Numbered from the stretch's first letter, positions 1 through 8,919 are shown. The stretch: 64,000 nt of DNA from Phytohabitans kaempferiae (GCF_042433955.1 NZ_JBHLUH010000004.1:632959-696958), one strand, 5' to 3'. Notes: generated by a model from the sequence alone, not told the origin. Numbers and translations are program-made.

Positions 1-67
1 ACTGCCGCCGCCGCGACACCTCGTGACCAGGCCGTACCCGTGCTGTTTCGACCGTTTCGCCCGGCCC

Positions 68-565
68 TCAGGCCCAGACCTGCTGGGGGGTTGCACGCCG
101 CTCGGCCAGTGGCAGCGGCGGGTCGTACACGCGCACCACGTTGTCGTCCGCGTCCCGCTCGACCGGGCGGAAGCCGGCGTCCCAGATCAGATGGAGGATC
201 TCCTCCCGGTCGGCGCTGGGCGGGGCGACCAGGTCGTCGACGCCGAAGTTGAGCGCCAACTGGGCCAGGGCCGGTGTGTGGACCGCCGTCGAGCAGGTCA
301 CATGGCGGGGGCCGATGATCGCCAGCCGGGCCACCGCGAACTCGCGGAGTGTCTCGGCCGGCGAGGTGGGCTCCCTGTCAGGAATCTGACCACCGCCGAT
401 CAGGAAGGTCACCCGGTCGCCGTGGTGAGCCGCGCGTCGATCGTTGGCGAGCCGGCCGAGCCATGCAAGATCGTCGCTGCCGGCGAGCTCCTCGCTGTCC
501 CCACCGGTGACCCGGTCACCTGCGTAAACACGCTCTTCGATCTCTTTTCTGCGCGCCGCGTCCAT
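68..565 (-). CDS. MqnE-like protein lacking the radical SAM core
   Basis: The 165-residue product looks like the two ends of aminofutalosine synthase MqnE joined together. Residues 1-55 match the MqnE lead-in (SDDLAWLGRLANDRR, then HGDRVTF). Residues about 70-150 match its tail (ETLREFAVARL, AQLALNFGVDDL, GFRPVERDADDNVVR). The roughly 250 residues that normally lie between, with the CxxxCxxC iron-sulphur motif, are absent and only one Cys (C91) remains, so it cannot be a radical SAM enzyme. ATG 565 is chosen because the similarity begins there; the frame stays open to 763 but that stretch has no family resemblance. Other genes of the same menaquinone route lie 9-13 kb to the right. It may be a binding or regulatory derivative, or the product of an old internal deletion. 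I do not know its function. Confidence 0.7.
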   Translation of the reverse strand: MDAARRKEIEERVYAGDRVTGGDSEELAGSDDLAWLGRLANDRRAAHHGDRVTFLIGGGQIPDREPTSPAETLREFAVARLAIIGPRHVTCSTAVHTPALAQLALNFGVDDLVAPPSADREEILHLIWDAGFRPVERDADDNVVRVYDPPLPLAERRATPQQVWA

Positions 566-880
566 GACGCCGAGCCTAGAGGATCTTTTTGGAGGGGTAC
601 CGCCAACCGGGGCCGACGCCGAAGCCCTCGATCGCCGGACGCGCGGGCCGCCGCGGGCATGTGGACCGCGGAGGGTGAGGCTGCGGGAGCAGCGGTCTTG
701 CCCACGATGGACATCGCGGTAGCCCTGATCTGTGTCTTGGCACATCAGGGCTGTTGTGGACACTCGCCACCCCCCGTTTGTTAACGAGTTCTCAGGTACC
801 CGTTACCTCCTCGCCGATCGACATCGTTGCTGCCGTGCGGTAGGACAGAATGGGACCGCGAGCGGCTTGGGGAGGCGCGA
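566..880. other. divergent intergenic region
   Basis: This 315-bp gap separates the leftward MqnE-like gene from the rightward NlpC/P60 gene and should hold both promoters. The only clear structure is the inverted repeat at 721-752. I looked for a ydaO-type (cyclic di-AMP) riboswitch, which often precedes NlpC/P60 genes in actinobacteria, and did not find its conserved blocks. Confidence 0.5.
721..752. promoter_or_regulatory. inverted repeat upstream of NlpC/P60 gene
   Basis: AGCCCTGAT (721-729) pairs perfectly with ATCAGGGCT (744-752). A further GTG/CAC pairing lies inside a two-base bulge. No T-run follows, so a protein-binding operator or 5'-leader hairpin is more likely than a terminator. 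It lies about 130 bp before the NlpC/P60 start. Confidence 0.4.
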
Positions 881-2422
881 ATGGCGAAGCGCAAGGGCAG
901 GCAACCGGCGCGCCGTCGTGACGGGTTCATCAGCCCTGTCCTCCGGCCCGTCGCCTGGTCGGCCATGCTCGGCGCTGCCGCCGCGGCCGCGTTCGCCGCT
1001 CCGGTCTACGCCGACCCGACGCCCAACACGATCCCCGACGCCGGCTCGCGCCCCGCGACCGTCGGCTCGTTTCAGCTGCCCGGCGCCACCGCGCCGGCGA
1101 CCGGGAGCGGCTTCACGCCGCCCTCCACGGTCACCGGGCCGCTCGCCACGCAGATCTACAACGCCGAGGTCGAGCTGGGCCTGCTCAGCGAAGACCTGCT
1201 GAAGAAGCGCGAGGAGCAGGCGCTCGCCCGCACCGATCTCGCCATCGCCCACCGCCAGCTCGACGAGGCGCGGGCCGCGCTCGCCGAGGCCGAGGCGGAT
1301 GCGGAGAGCGCCGCCGCCCGGGCGATCAAGGAGGCGGCCGAGCTGCCGCCCGGCGCGTTCGGCTCCGACCTGCACGGTCTGAGCGAGCTGGCCCGCATCC
1401 AGCGCGGCGAGTCCTCCACCGCCGGGAGTGACGCGGCCGAGCACAGGGTGTCCCGCGCCAAGGATGCCGAGCGGGTCGCCCAGGAGGCGTACAACACGGC
1501 GCTGGCCAAGGAGCAGACGCTCGTCGGCCAGTTCACCACCCTCGAGGCCACGCTCAAGACCAAGGAGTCCGCGCTCCTCGAGGTCAAGGAGCGCAACGCC
1601 GCCCAGCTCGCGGTCATCGAGCGGGAGCGTGAGGCCCAGGAGGCCCGGCTCGGCGCCGACTTCCTCAACAGCGACAACATCGCCGGGCTCGCCGCCGACC
1701 CGCGAGCGATCAAAGCGGTCAACTTCGCGCTCGGCGAGCTCGGCAAGCCATACGTGTGGGGCGCCGAGGGTCCCAACGCCTACGACTGCTCCGGCCTGAT
1801 GTGGGCCGCCTACCGGCACGCCGGCTACACGCTGCCCCGGGTCTCCCGCGACCAGTACGCGGGCACTCGCTCGCGCGTCGTCAGCACCTCCGCGATGCTC
1901 CCCGGCGACCTGGTCTTCTTCAGCTCCAACGGCACGGCGAGCGGTATCCACCACGTCGGCATGTACATCGGCGATCGCAAGATGGTCCACTCGCCCAACA
2001 GCCGCGACGTGGTCAAGGTCTCCACCGTCTGGTATTCGCGGCTCTTCGCGGCCACGCGGATCTACGGCGCCGTCCCCGCGCCGACGACCCCGCCCACCAC
2101 GCCGCCGACGACCCCGCCGACGACCCCGCCGCGCACCACGCCGCCGGCCACCACCAAGCCGCCGACGACTCCGCCGCCCACCACGACACCGCCGACGACG
2201 CCGCCCACGACCGCGCCGACCACGCCGCCGACGACGCCGCCCACACCCACGCCGGACCCGGAGCCGACCACGCCGGAGCCGACGCCCAACCCGCCGACCG
2301 ATCCGGCGGAGGAGCCGTCCAACCCGCCGTCGACCACCAGCGCCGTCCCCGCGACGTCCGAGCCCGAGCCGAGTGGGTCCGCTTCTTCCGGTGCGTCCGC
2401 TGAGGCAACCACTGGCGGATGA
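881..2422 (+). CDS. secreted NlpC/P60 peptidoglycan hydrolase with Pro/Thr-rich tail
   Basis: This is a 513-residue exported cell-wall endopeptidase. A positively charged start and an Ala-rich hydrophobic stretch ending near VYADPTP form a signal peptide. Residues about 95-270 are Glu/Ala/Lys-rich and predicted to be coiled coil. The NlpC/P60 domain follows at about 275-395, with the catalytic Cys303 in YDCSGL and the His in HHVGMYIG (H358). The remaining 115 residues are TTPP-type repeats followed by an acidic Pro/Ser stretch, probably a wall-spanning or surface linker. ATG 881 is preceded by GGGGAGG at good spacing; an in-frame ATG at 827 has no such site and would bury the signal peptide. 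RipA/RipC-like enzymes that cleave the peptide stems have this layout, and it most likely acts in septum or wall remodelling. Confidence 0.9.
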   Translation: MAKRKGRQPARRRDGFISPVLRPVAWSAMLGAAAAAAFAAPVYADPTPNTIPDAGSRPATVGSFQLPGATAPATGSGFTPPSTVTGPLATQIYNAEVELGLLSEDLLKKREEQALARTDLAIAHRQLDEARAALAEAEADAESAAARAIKEAAELPPGAFGSDLHGLSELARIQRGESSTAGSDAAEHRVSRAKDAERVAQEAYNTALAKEQTLVGQFTTLEATLKTKESALLEVKERNAAQLAVIEREREAQEARLGADFLNSDNIAGLAADPRAIKAVNFALGELGKPYVWGAEGPNAYDCSGLMWAAYRHAGYTLPRVSRDQYAGTRSRVVSTSAMLPGDLVFFSSNGTASGIHHVGMYIGDRKMVHSPNSRDVVKVSTVWYSRLFAATRIYGAVPAPTTPPTTPPTTPPTTPPRTTPPATTKPPTTPPPTTTPPTTPPTTAPTTPPTTPPTPTPDPEPTTPEPTPNPPTDPAEEPSNPPSTTSAVPATSEPEPSGSASSGASAEATTGG

Positions 2423-2604
2423 GCCGTCACCTCGGCGCCTGTCCGCATTGTGGACCCCTGAGCGCGGTGTGTCGGCTGGTCGGGCAGGTAGACGCCCACT
2501 ACCCGACTCCGGGTGTCCGCGCGCCGGGCGATGTGGCACGGTAAACCTGAAGGACGCTCCGGTCCGGCCGTCACCGGTCCGGTGCGGCGGGGGATCGGGA
2601 GGCG

Positions 2605-4959
2605 ATGATGGACGAGCGACACGATCCGCCGGCCGCCGGAAAGACCGGCGAACCGACGGGCCTCGGGGCTGAGCTGCCGCCCCTACCCCCTCCCCCACCG
2701 GTGGGCACGATGCTGCCCGAGCCCTCAGGAGAGCAGTTGCCGGAGGCGTACGAGATGCCGCCACCCCCACCGCAGGGCGCCCTTTGGCCCGGCTTCGCCG
2801 CGCCGGCTCCCGAGGCGGAGCCGGTGGGACAGGATGGCGGCTCTGCCACGCCGGTCCGGGGGTCGGCTTCGGTGAGTGCCCCGCCCGCGTCCGCGGGCGT
2901 GCCGCCGGTTTCGGGGCGCGCGTCCGCGGTCTGGCCCAACCCTTCGGCGGGGCCGGCGCAGCCAGCGGGGCCGGGCGGGCCAGCGTGGACCAACCCGACG
3001 CCCAACAACCCGCCGGAGCCGGTGCTGCGCCCGCGCCCGGGGATCGTGGGGCGCGCCTCGGTATCCGGCTCGGGTCCGGTCAGCCCTTCCGACCTCGCCG
3101 AGGTCCCGGCGTCATTTGCGAGCGGGCGCACATACCGCGCGGGTGAGTCAAGTGCCTCAGCGGGTGAGTCGCCCGTCTCGCCAGCGGCACTGCCCGCTTC
3201 GGCACTGCCCAGCTCGGCGCCGCCCGCGCCGGCCACGCTGCCGCCGGCCGTCCCATCGGCGTACTCGGCTGCCGCGCAGGCACCTGCCGCCTCGTCGGGG
3301 TTCGCGGCGCCGACCGACGCTGGCTCGCCGGCGCAGCCGGTGTCCGGCTCCCCCGCCGGGTCGGCCGGGCTGCCCGCCCCGGTGAAGGCGCCCCTTTCCG
3401 GGCCTCCGCTCGAACGGCGCCAGCCGAAGGTGCCGCAGACCGACTCGCCCTGGTCGGCGTTCGAGGTGCCGTGGCGCGACTCGGCCGGCGGGTCCCGTGG
3501 TGGGCAGCAGCCCGAGGAGGAGCGCGTGGGCCAGGCGCAGCCGCCGGAGCCGCCGCCCGCTCGGAGTACGCCCGCCTACTCGATGCCCTCCGCCACGCCG
3601 ACGCCGCCCGGTGGCGCGCTGATCCCACCGCCACCACCGACCTCACCAGCCCCGGCCGGCGCGGCTGGCACCGGCGCGGGACAGGCGGGCGAGTCGGAAC
3701 ACCTCGTGCCGCCGCAGCGCTCCGCGCCACGCGCTGACTCGCTGATCTCCGCCATCGGTGCGCGGGCCCGCGCGAGTGTGCCCGGCCTGGGTCAGGTCTC
3801 CGCCGAGGAAGCGGCGAAGGCGGCCGGGGCCACGCCGCCCTCCTCTGGGCGTGCCCGCGTCTACCGGGCCGGTGCCACCGAGCCCGAGCCCTCGCGCCCG
3901 GAGCCGACCGAGCCGCCCCCAGCGCCCACGCCGGAGCCGCCCGGTCCTGGGCCGGCGCCCAACCCGTTCCCGCAGCCGGAGCCGGTACCGCCGGTGCCGA
4001 TCCCGCCGCAGCCCGGACCTGAGCCTGGTCCCGCACCGAGGCCGAGGCCAGGGCCGCCGCAGCCGGAGCCACCGCCGCCGTTCCCGCCGCCTCCGCCGAT
4101 GATGTCGGTGCCGCAGGTGGTACCTCCGCCGCCGGCCGCACCGGTACAAGCGGCGGCGCCCCACGGGTCGGCCACGCCACCCCAGCCCGCGCCGTACCCC
4201 TTCGCGCCACCGCAGCCCGCGGCACCTCCGCCGCACGCCGGGCCACCCCACGCCGCGACGCCACCCCACGCCGCGACGCCACACAGCGCCCAGTTGCCAC
4301 ACGGGGCACGGCCGCACGCGCCGTCACCTCACGCGCTGCCGCCACATGCCGCCTCGCCGCACGCCGCAACCCCTCTGCCGCAGGTCACGCCGCCGCACCA
4401 GGGCGGGTCGCTGCATGGGTCGCCGGTGGTGCCGGCGGCTGCCCTGCCGAGTTGGCCGCCGGCTGGTAACCCGACCGCGCCGGGCCGGTGGAGTGCGGTC
4501 GACGAGCCGCCGCCGGTCCGTGAGTCGGGCGGTCCACCGCCGCCGCAATCGGTGTCCCCGCTCTTCTCGCCGCCGCCGGCCGCCAAGCCGGAGCCTCCCC
4601 CAGAACCACCTCCCCCACCATTAAGCAGCGCACCGCCGGTAGCGACCTCCTCCGAGTACGGGGAGTGGGCGCGCGAGCAGCGTCCACCGGGGACGGTCTA
4701 CAGCGGCTCAGATGCCGGTCCGCCCCAGATGACCATGGCGGTCCCGGCCGGAGCCAGCCCGCTGGAGAACTCGGGCTCACTGACCGGCCACATCCTCTCT
4801 CAGGGGCACAGCGACGGCCCCGCGCCCACCGCCAATACCGCCAAGGTCTTTTTGGTCATGGCACTGGTGCTGGGCTTCCTCGTCGTGGTCGGTGCGCTGG
4901 TGGTCCTCGCCACCGGAGACGCCTTCAATGACCTGTTCGACGGCTTCCTCAACAGCTGA
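2605..4959 (+). CDS. proline-rich protein with a C-terminal membrane anchor
   Basis: This 784-residue protein is almost entirely low complexity, made of Pro, Ala, Gly and Ser with scattered charge. Around residues 525-600 there is a His/Pro-rich stretch built from repeats such as PPHAATPPHAATP. One hydrophobic segment (VFLVMALVLGFLVVVGALVV) lies about 25 residues from the C-terminus, so the protein should be tail-anchored with a long disordered N-terminal part in the cytoplasm. ATG 2605 follows GGGAGG. No enzymatic domain is visible. The composition resembles the proline-rich membrane proteins at 58-61.7 kb, but those anchor in the middle and carry an outer domain. Function unknown; a scaffold or condensate-forming role is speculation. 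Confidence 0.75.
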   Translation: MMDERHDPPAAGKTGEPTGLGAELPPLPPPPPVGTMLPEPSGEQLPEAYEMPPPPPQGALWPGFAAPAPEAEPVGQDGGSATPVRGSASVSAPPASAGVPPVSGRASAVWPNPSAGPAQPAGPGGPAWTNPTPNNPPEPVLRPRPGIVGRASVSGSGPVSPSDLAEVPASFASGRTYRAGESSASAGESPVSPAALPASALPSSAPPAPATLPPAVPSAYSAAAQAPAASSGFAAPTDAGSPAQPVSGSPAGSAGLPAPVKAPLSGPPLERRQPKVPQTDSPWSAFEVPWRDSAGGSRGGQQPEEERVGQAQPPEPPPARSTPAYSMPSATPTPPGGALIPPPPPTSPAPAGAAGTGAGQAGESEHLVPPQRSAPRADSLISAIGARARASVPGLGQVSAEEAAKAAGATPPSSGRARVYRAGATEPEPSRPEPTEPPPAPTPEPPGPGPAPNPFPQPEPVPPVPIPPQPGPEPGPAPRPRPGPPQPEPPPPFPPPPPMMSVPQVVPPPPAAPVQAAAPHGSATPPQPAPYPFAPPQPAAPPPHAGPPHAATPPHAATPHSAQLPHGARPHAPSPHALPPHAASPHAATPLPQVTPPHQGGSLHGSPVVPAAALPSWPPAGNPTAPGRWSAVDEPPPVRESGGPPPPQSVSPLFSPPPAAKPEPPPEPPPPPLSSAPPVATSSEYGEWAREQRPPGTVYSGSDAGPPQMTMAVPAGASPLENSGSLTGHILSQGHSDGPAPTANTAKVFLVMALVLGFLVVVGALVVLATGDAFNDLFDGFLNS

Positions 4960-5187
4960 TCAGCCGCGCCACTCCCGGCCGCCGGATTATTCCGATTGGT
5001 GAGCCTCCCCACGCCCGGGGTATTGCGTGTGGCGGTACGCGCGGCTGCCCGTACACTTGTCGAGATCTACTGACCCTGCGCGCTCGACGATGGCGCGTCC
5101 TTGGGCGTTCTTTGGGGCGAATCACCGGCGGCCGATCATGGCCGTGGCGGGGCCACGCGAAGAATCGCCCCCCGCTGAGAGGTTTAC

Positions 5188-6591
5188 TTGACCACGTTCG
5201 CTGATCCCAGCACGTTCCCATCCGTCTTCGAGTCCTCCACCGAGACCACCTTCGCCGACCTCGGCCTCCCCCTGCCGCTGGTTCGCGAGCTGGACCGGGA
5301 GGGCATCCTCACTCCGTTCGAGATCCAGGCGGCCACCGTCCCCGACGCGCTGGCCGGCCGCGACGTGCTCGGCCGGGGGCAGACCGGCTCCGGCAAGACC
5401 CTGGCCTTCGGCCTCCCGCTGCTCGCTCGCGTCGCGGAGGGCGAGCGGGCTCGGCCGCGCCGCCCCCGAGCGCTCATCCTCGTGCCCACGCGTGAGCTGG
5501 CCATGCAGGTCGCCGACGCGCTGCGGCCGCTGGGCCGGGCGGTCGGGGTCTTCCTGACCACCGCGGTCGGCGGCGTGCCGTACGACCGGCAGATCGACTC
5601 GCTGCGCCGTGGCGTCGAGGTGCTCGTGGCCACGCCCGGCCGCCTCAAGGATCTCATCGAGCGCGGCTCCTGCTCGCTCGACGACATCGCGGTCACCGTG
5701 CTCGACGAGGCCGACCAGATGGCCGACATGGGCTTCCTGCCCGACGTCACCGAGCTGCTCGCCAAGACGCCCGAGCGTGCCCAGCGGCTGCTCTTTTCGG
5801 CGACGCTCGACGGCGACGTGGACACGCTCGTGCAGCGCTTCATGACCGACCCGGTGACGCACTCGACCGCCCCGCCGGTGGCGACCGTCACCACGATGGA
5901 TCACCACCTGCTGCTGATCCCGCCGCACGACAAGTTCGGCGTGACCGCCGCGATCGCCGCCCGTAAGGGTCGGACGATCATGTTCGCCCGTACGCAGATG
6001 GGCGTCGACCGGCTGGTCGGGCAGCTCGCGGCGGTCGGCGTGCGGGCCGGCGCACTGCACGGCGGCAAGACCCAGCGGGCGCGCACGCGCACGCTCGCCG
6101 AGTTTCGCGAGGGGCGCACCAACGTGCTGGTCGCCACCGACGTCGCCGCCCGCGGCATCCACGTCGACGGCATCTCGCTCGTGGTGCACATCGACCCGCC
6201 CAAGGACGCCAAGGACTACCTGCACCGGGCCGGTCGCACGGCGCGGGCCGGCGAGTCGGGCGCGGTGGTGACGCTCGTGCTGCCCAAGCAGCGCAAGCCC
6301 ACGCTGGCGATGCTCCAGCGGGCCGGTGTCGAGCCGGGCCAGGCCCGCGTGCGGGTTGGCGACCCCGCGCTGGCCGAGCTGACCGGGGCCCAGGAGCCGA
6401 GCGGCGTGCCTGTGGTCGAGGAGCCCACGCCGCCGCCGGCACGCCGGACCGACCGTCCGCGCGGCTTCCGCCACGACGGCCGCCCGCGCGGTGACCACCC
6501 GCGGGGTGACCACCGTGACCATCCGCGGGGCGAGCGCCCGCACGGCAACCGGCGGCACAACGACCGTCGCCCGGCGGCCCGCACCCGCTAG
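5188..6591 (+). CDS. DEAD-box ATP-dependent RNA helicase
   Basis: This 467-residue helicase has all the family motifs in order: a Q motif (TPFEIQAATVP), motif I GQTGSGKT, PTREL, TPGR, motif II DEAD, motif III SAT, and in the second RecA-like domain ATDVAARG and HRAGRTARAG. The last 50 residues are rich in Arg, His, Gly and Asp (repeats like HPRGDHRD), a typical RNA-binding tail. It should unwind RNA duplexes in ribosome assembly or mRNA decay. The start is TTG 5188, supported by GAGAGG six bases upstream and by similarity beginning soon after. Its transcript probably ends at the hairpin at 6603-6638. Confidence 0.92.
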   Translation: MTTFADPSTFPSVFESSTETTFADLGLPLPLVRELDREGILTPFEIQAATVPDALAGRDVLGRGQTGSGKTLAFGLPLLARVAEGERARPRRPRALILVPTRELAMQVADALRPLGRAVGVFLTTAVGGVPYDRQIDSLRRGVEVLVATPGRLKDLIERGSCSLDDIAVTVLDEADQMADMGFLPDVTELLAKTPERAQRLLFSATLDGDVDTLVQRFMTDPVTHSTAPPVATVTTMDHHLLLIPPHDKFGVTAAIAARKGRTIMFARTQMGVDRLVGQLAAVGVRAGALHGGKTQRARTRTLAEFREGRTNVLVATDVAARGIHVDGISLVVHIDPPKDAKDYLHRAGRTARAGESGAVVTLVLPKQRKPTLAMLQRAGVEPGQARVRVGDPALAELTGAQEPSGVPVVEEPTPPPARRTDRPRGFRHDGRPRGDHPRGDHRDHPRGERPHGNRRHNDRRPAARTR

Positions 6592-6602
6592 TCCTACCAA
6601 GT

Positions 6603-6638
6603 CGATCATGGTTTCTGCTGCGGCGGAAACCATGATCG
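6603..6638 (+). terminator. hairpin after the helicase gene
   Basis: Perfect 13-bp arms CGATCATGGTTTC (6603-6615) and GAAACCATGATCG (6626-6638) enclose a 10-base loop, 11 bases after the helicase stop codon. There is no long T-run, as is usual for high-GC actinomycete terminators. Confidence 0.7.
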
Positions 6639-6763
6639 GCTTTCCATGCGGCGGCTCTGGCGAGGGCGGGTCGCCCGCACTCGACCCGCTGCGCCCGTCG
6701 GAGACGCCTTGATCGGCGGCGCAAGGGCGACGCGGTCGTCGCTACGGCGGTAGCGTCTGCGGC

Positions 6764-7387
6764 ATGGCGACGCTACCCAAAGCACTGCTGTGGCAACGCA
6801 CCGACACCACCGGCACCGACCTGGCGCTCGTGGACGACCGGCGTGGGCTCCACGCGCGTGGTGTCGCGACCGCGACCGACCCGATCCCGTTCGTCTGCCG
6901 CTACGAGCTAGTCACCGACGAGACCTGGAGCACCGCCCACCTCGACGTGAGCGTCGAGGGCGCCGGCTGGCTGCGCACACTGCGGCTGGAGCGGGCCGCC
7001 GGCCGGTGGCGGGTCACCACCGCCGAGCAGGGTGACCTCGACCGAGTGCTCACCCAGGCCGGTCACGCCCCGGCCGGGCTGCCCGGCACCGAAGAGCCTG
7101 ACCGGCTGCACGGCGCGATCGACGTCGACCTCGCCGGCGCCCCACTGCCCAACACGCTGCCCATCCGGCGGCTGGGGCTGCTCGACGCGCCGGCCGGCAC
7201 GAGCCACAAGCTCACGATGGCGTGGGTCCTGGTGCCCAGCCTCGAGGTGCTGCCGAGCGACCAGGTCTACAGCGTGGTCGACGAGCGGACGATCCGCTTC
7301 GACATCGACGGTTTCGGCGCCGATCTCGCGGTCGACCAGGAGGGCTATGTGCTCACCTATCCGGGCCTGGCGGCACGGAAGGCATGA
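6764..7387 (+). CDS. putative glycolipid-binding domain protein (DUF1089 type)
   Basis: This soluble protein of 207 residues has no signal peptide or membrane span. The sequence (for example FVCRYELVTDETWSTAHLDV near the N-terminus and a C-terminal YPGLAAR) matches my recollection of the putative glycolipid-binding family PF06475, which forms a single beta-rich domain of about 180 residues. The biochemical role of the family is poorly defined. The gene converges on the cysteine desulfhydrase gene, and the two 3' ends overlap by 35 bp (7353-7387). Confidence 0.75.
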   Translation: MATLPKALLWQRTDTTGTDLALVDDRRGLHARGVATATDPIPFVCRYELVTDETWSTAHLDVSVEGAGWLRTLRLERAAGRWRVTTAEQGDLDRVLTQAGHAPAGLPGTEEPDRLHGAIDVDLAGAPLPNTLPIRRLGLLDAPAGTSHKLTMAWVLVPSLEVLPSDQVYSVVDERTIRFDIDGFGADLAVDQEGYVLTYPGLAARKA

Positions 7388-8465
7388 CCCCCGTCGCCAG
7401 GAAGCGGTCGAGCACGCCGAGATAGGGCGCAAGGTCCAGCCCTTGCGCGGCGACCCACTCGTCCGAGTAGTACGTGTTGGCGTACCGCTCGCCGCCGTCG
7501 CAGAGCAGCGTCACCACCGACCCCTCCACGCCGGCCGCCCGCATCTCGGCGATCAGGCCGAAGGCGCCCCACAGGTTCGTACCCGTGGATCCGCCGACGC
7601 GGCGCCCGAGCAGTGCGGAGGCCGCACGCAGCGCGGCGAGTGAGGCGGCGTCCGGCACGCACACCATCCGGTCTACCAAGGTGGGCTGAAACGACGGCTC
7701 CACCCGCGGGCGGCCGATCCCCTCGATCCGCGAGCCCAGCCCCGTCTCGTGACTCCAGTCGCCCGCCTCCCAGGCGGGATAGAAGGCCGAGTTTTCCGGG
7801 TCGACCACGCACACCTTGGTGGGGTGCCGGCAGTAGCGGGCGTATCGGCCGATGGTGGCGCTCGTGCCACCGGTGCCGGCGCCCACGACGACCCAGAGTG
7901 GCACCGGATGCCGTTCCAGGGCCATCTGGGCGTAGATCGACTCGGCGATGTTGTTGTTGCCGCGCCAGTCGGTGGCCCGCTCGGCGTACGTGAACTGGTC
8001 CATGAAATGCCCACCGGTGTCCTCGGCGAGCCAGCGGGCCTCGAGCACGACGGAGGTCGGGTCCTCCACCAGGTGGCACTTGCCGCCCTGAAACTCGATG
8101 AGCGCCACCTTCTCCGGCGAGGTGGAGGCGGGCATCACGGCGATGAAGGGGAGGCCGAGCATGCGGGCGAAGTACGCCTCGGAGACCGCCGTCGAGCCGG
8201 ACGACGCCTCCACGATCGTCGTACGCGGGCCGATCCAGCCGTTGCACAGCCCGTAGAGGAAGAGCGAGCGGGCGAGCCGATGCTTGAGGGAGCCGGTGGG
8301 GTGGACGGACTCGTCCTTGAGGTACAGGTCGATGCCCCAGTCGCCGGGGAGGGGAAACGGCAGCAGGTGCGTGTCGGCGGAACGGTTGGCGTCGGCCTCG
8401 ACCTTGGCGATCGCGTCGGTGACCCAGGCGCGATCGGAGTCATTACACCGATCGAGGGTTTCCAT
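7353..8465 (-). CDS. cds1: PLP-dependent L-cysteine desulfhydrase (Cds1-like)
   Basis: This 370-residue fold-type II PLP enzyme belongs to the cysteine synthase superfamily. Lys61 in HPTGSLKHR should hold the cofactor. SSGST (substrate/PLP loop) and GAGTGGTSATIGRY (phosphate-binding glycines) are present. The spacing and motifs fit the Cds1 group of actinobacteria, which breaks L-cysteine into pyruvate, ammonia and sulfide, better than O-acetylserine sulfhydrylase CysK. The start codon lies 23 bp inside the end of the upstream Lrp/AsnC gene, so the pair is translationally coupled and the regulator probably senses cysteine or another amino acid. I cannot exclude a cystathionine beta-synthase-like activity. 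Confidence 0.85.
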   Translation of the reverse strand: METLDRCNDSDRAWVTDAIAKVEADANRSADTHLLPFPLPGDWGIDLYLKDESVHPTGSLKHRLARSLFLYGLCNGWIGPRTTIVEASSGSTAVSEAYFARMLGLPFIAVMPASTSPEKVALIEFQGGKCHLVEDPTSVVLEARWLAEDTGGHFMDQFTYAERATDWRGNNNIAESIYAQMALERHPVPLWVVVGAGTGGTSATIGRYARYCRHPTKVCVVDPENSAFYPAWEAGDWSHETGLGSRIEGIGRPRVEPSFQPTLVDRMVCVPDAASLAALRAASALLGRRVGGSTGTNLWGAFGLIAEMRAAGVEGSVVTLLCDGGERYANTYYSDEWVAAQGLDLAPYLGVLDRFLATGVMPSVPPGPDR

Positions 8466-8919
8466 CCTCGGACCGTAACAGGGGCTGCGGCCGATCCTCC
8501 CACTTGGTGGACAGGGCGATGGCGGTGCGCGTGGAGGCGACCCCGGCGGTGCGGTTGAGCCGCACGATCAGGCTCTCCAGCTCGGCGATCGTGCCCACGC
8601 GTACCTTCAGCAGGAACGACTCGACGCCGGCCATGAAGTAGCACGACTCGATCTCGGGTATCCCACGCAGCGCCTCGAGCACGTCGTCGGTGTCGCCGCC
8701 GGAGTCCTGCACGAGGCCGATCAGCGCGGTGACGCCGAGCCCGATCGCCTCCGGCTCAGCATCCGCGCGGTAGCTACGGATCACCCCGCCGCTCTCCAGC
8801 TTTCCCACCCTGTCGTGCACCGCAGGGGCGGAGAGGCCGACCTGCCGGGCCAACTCGGCATAGGAGAGCCGGGCATTCGCCCGCAATAGCTCCACAAGCC
8901 TCAGATCGATGTCGTCCAC
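8443..8919 (-). CDS. Lrp/AsnC-family transcription regulator
   Basis: This 158-residue protein has an N-terminal AsnC-type winged helix (MDDIDLRLVELLRANARLS, AELARQVGLSAPAVHDRV) and a C-terminal RAM effector domain (GVESFLLKVRVG). It overlaps the start of the cysteine desulfhydrase gene by 23 bp on the same strand, so it is the first gene of a two-gene operon. By analogy with DecR/CyuR-type Lrp proteins that switch on cysteine desulfidases, it probably responds to cysteine. That link is inference from position. Confidence 0.9.
   Translation of the reverse strand: MDDIDLRLVELLRANARLSYAELARQVGLSAPAVHDRVGKLESGGVIRSYRADAEPEAIGLGVTALIGLVQDSGGDTDDVLEALRGIPEIESCYFMAGVESFLLKVRVGTIAELESLIVRLNRTAGVASTRTAIALSTKWEDRPQPLLRSEDGNPRSV

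Noticed and set aside
566..880. Possible ydaO (cyclic di-AMP) riboswitch before the NlpC/P60 gene
   Set aside because: The conserved ydaO sequence blocks were not found; only a simple stem-loop is present.
2080..2250. Short ACGACGCCGCC-type repeats as a possible satellite
   Set aside because: They are in frame and encode the Thr/Pro-rich tail of the NlpC/P60 protein.
803..2770. Long minus-strand open frame opposite the NlpC/P60 gene
   Set aside because: Arg/Gly-rich composition with no domain; it follows the GC-rich third positions of the real gene on the other strand.
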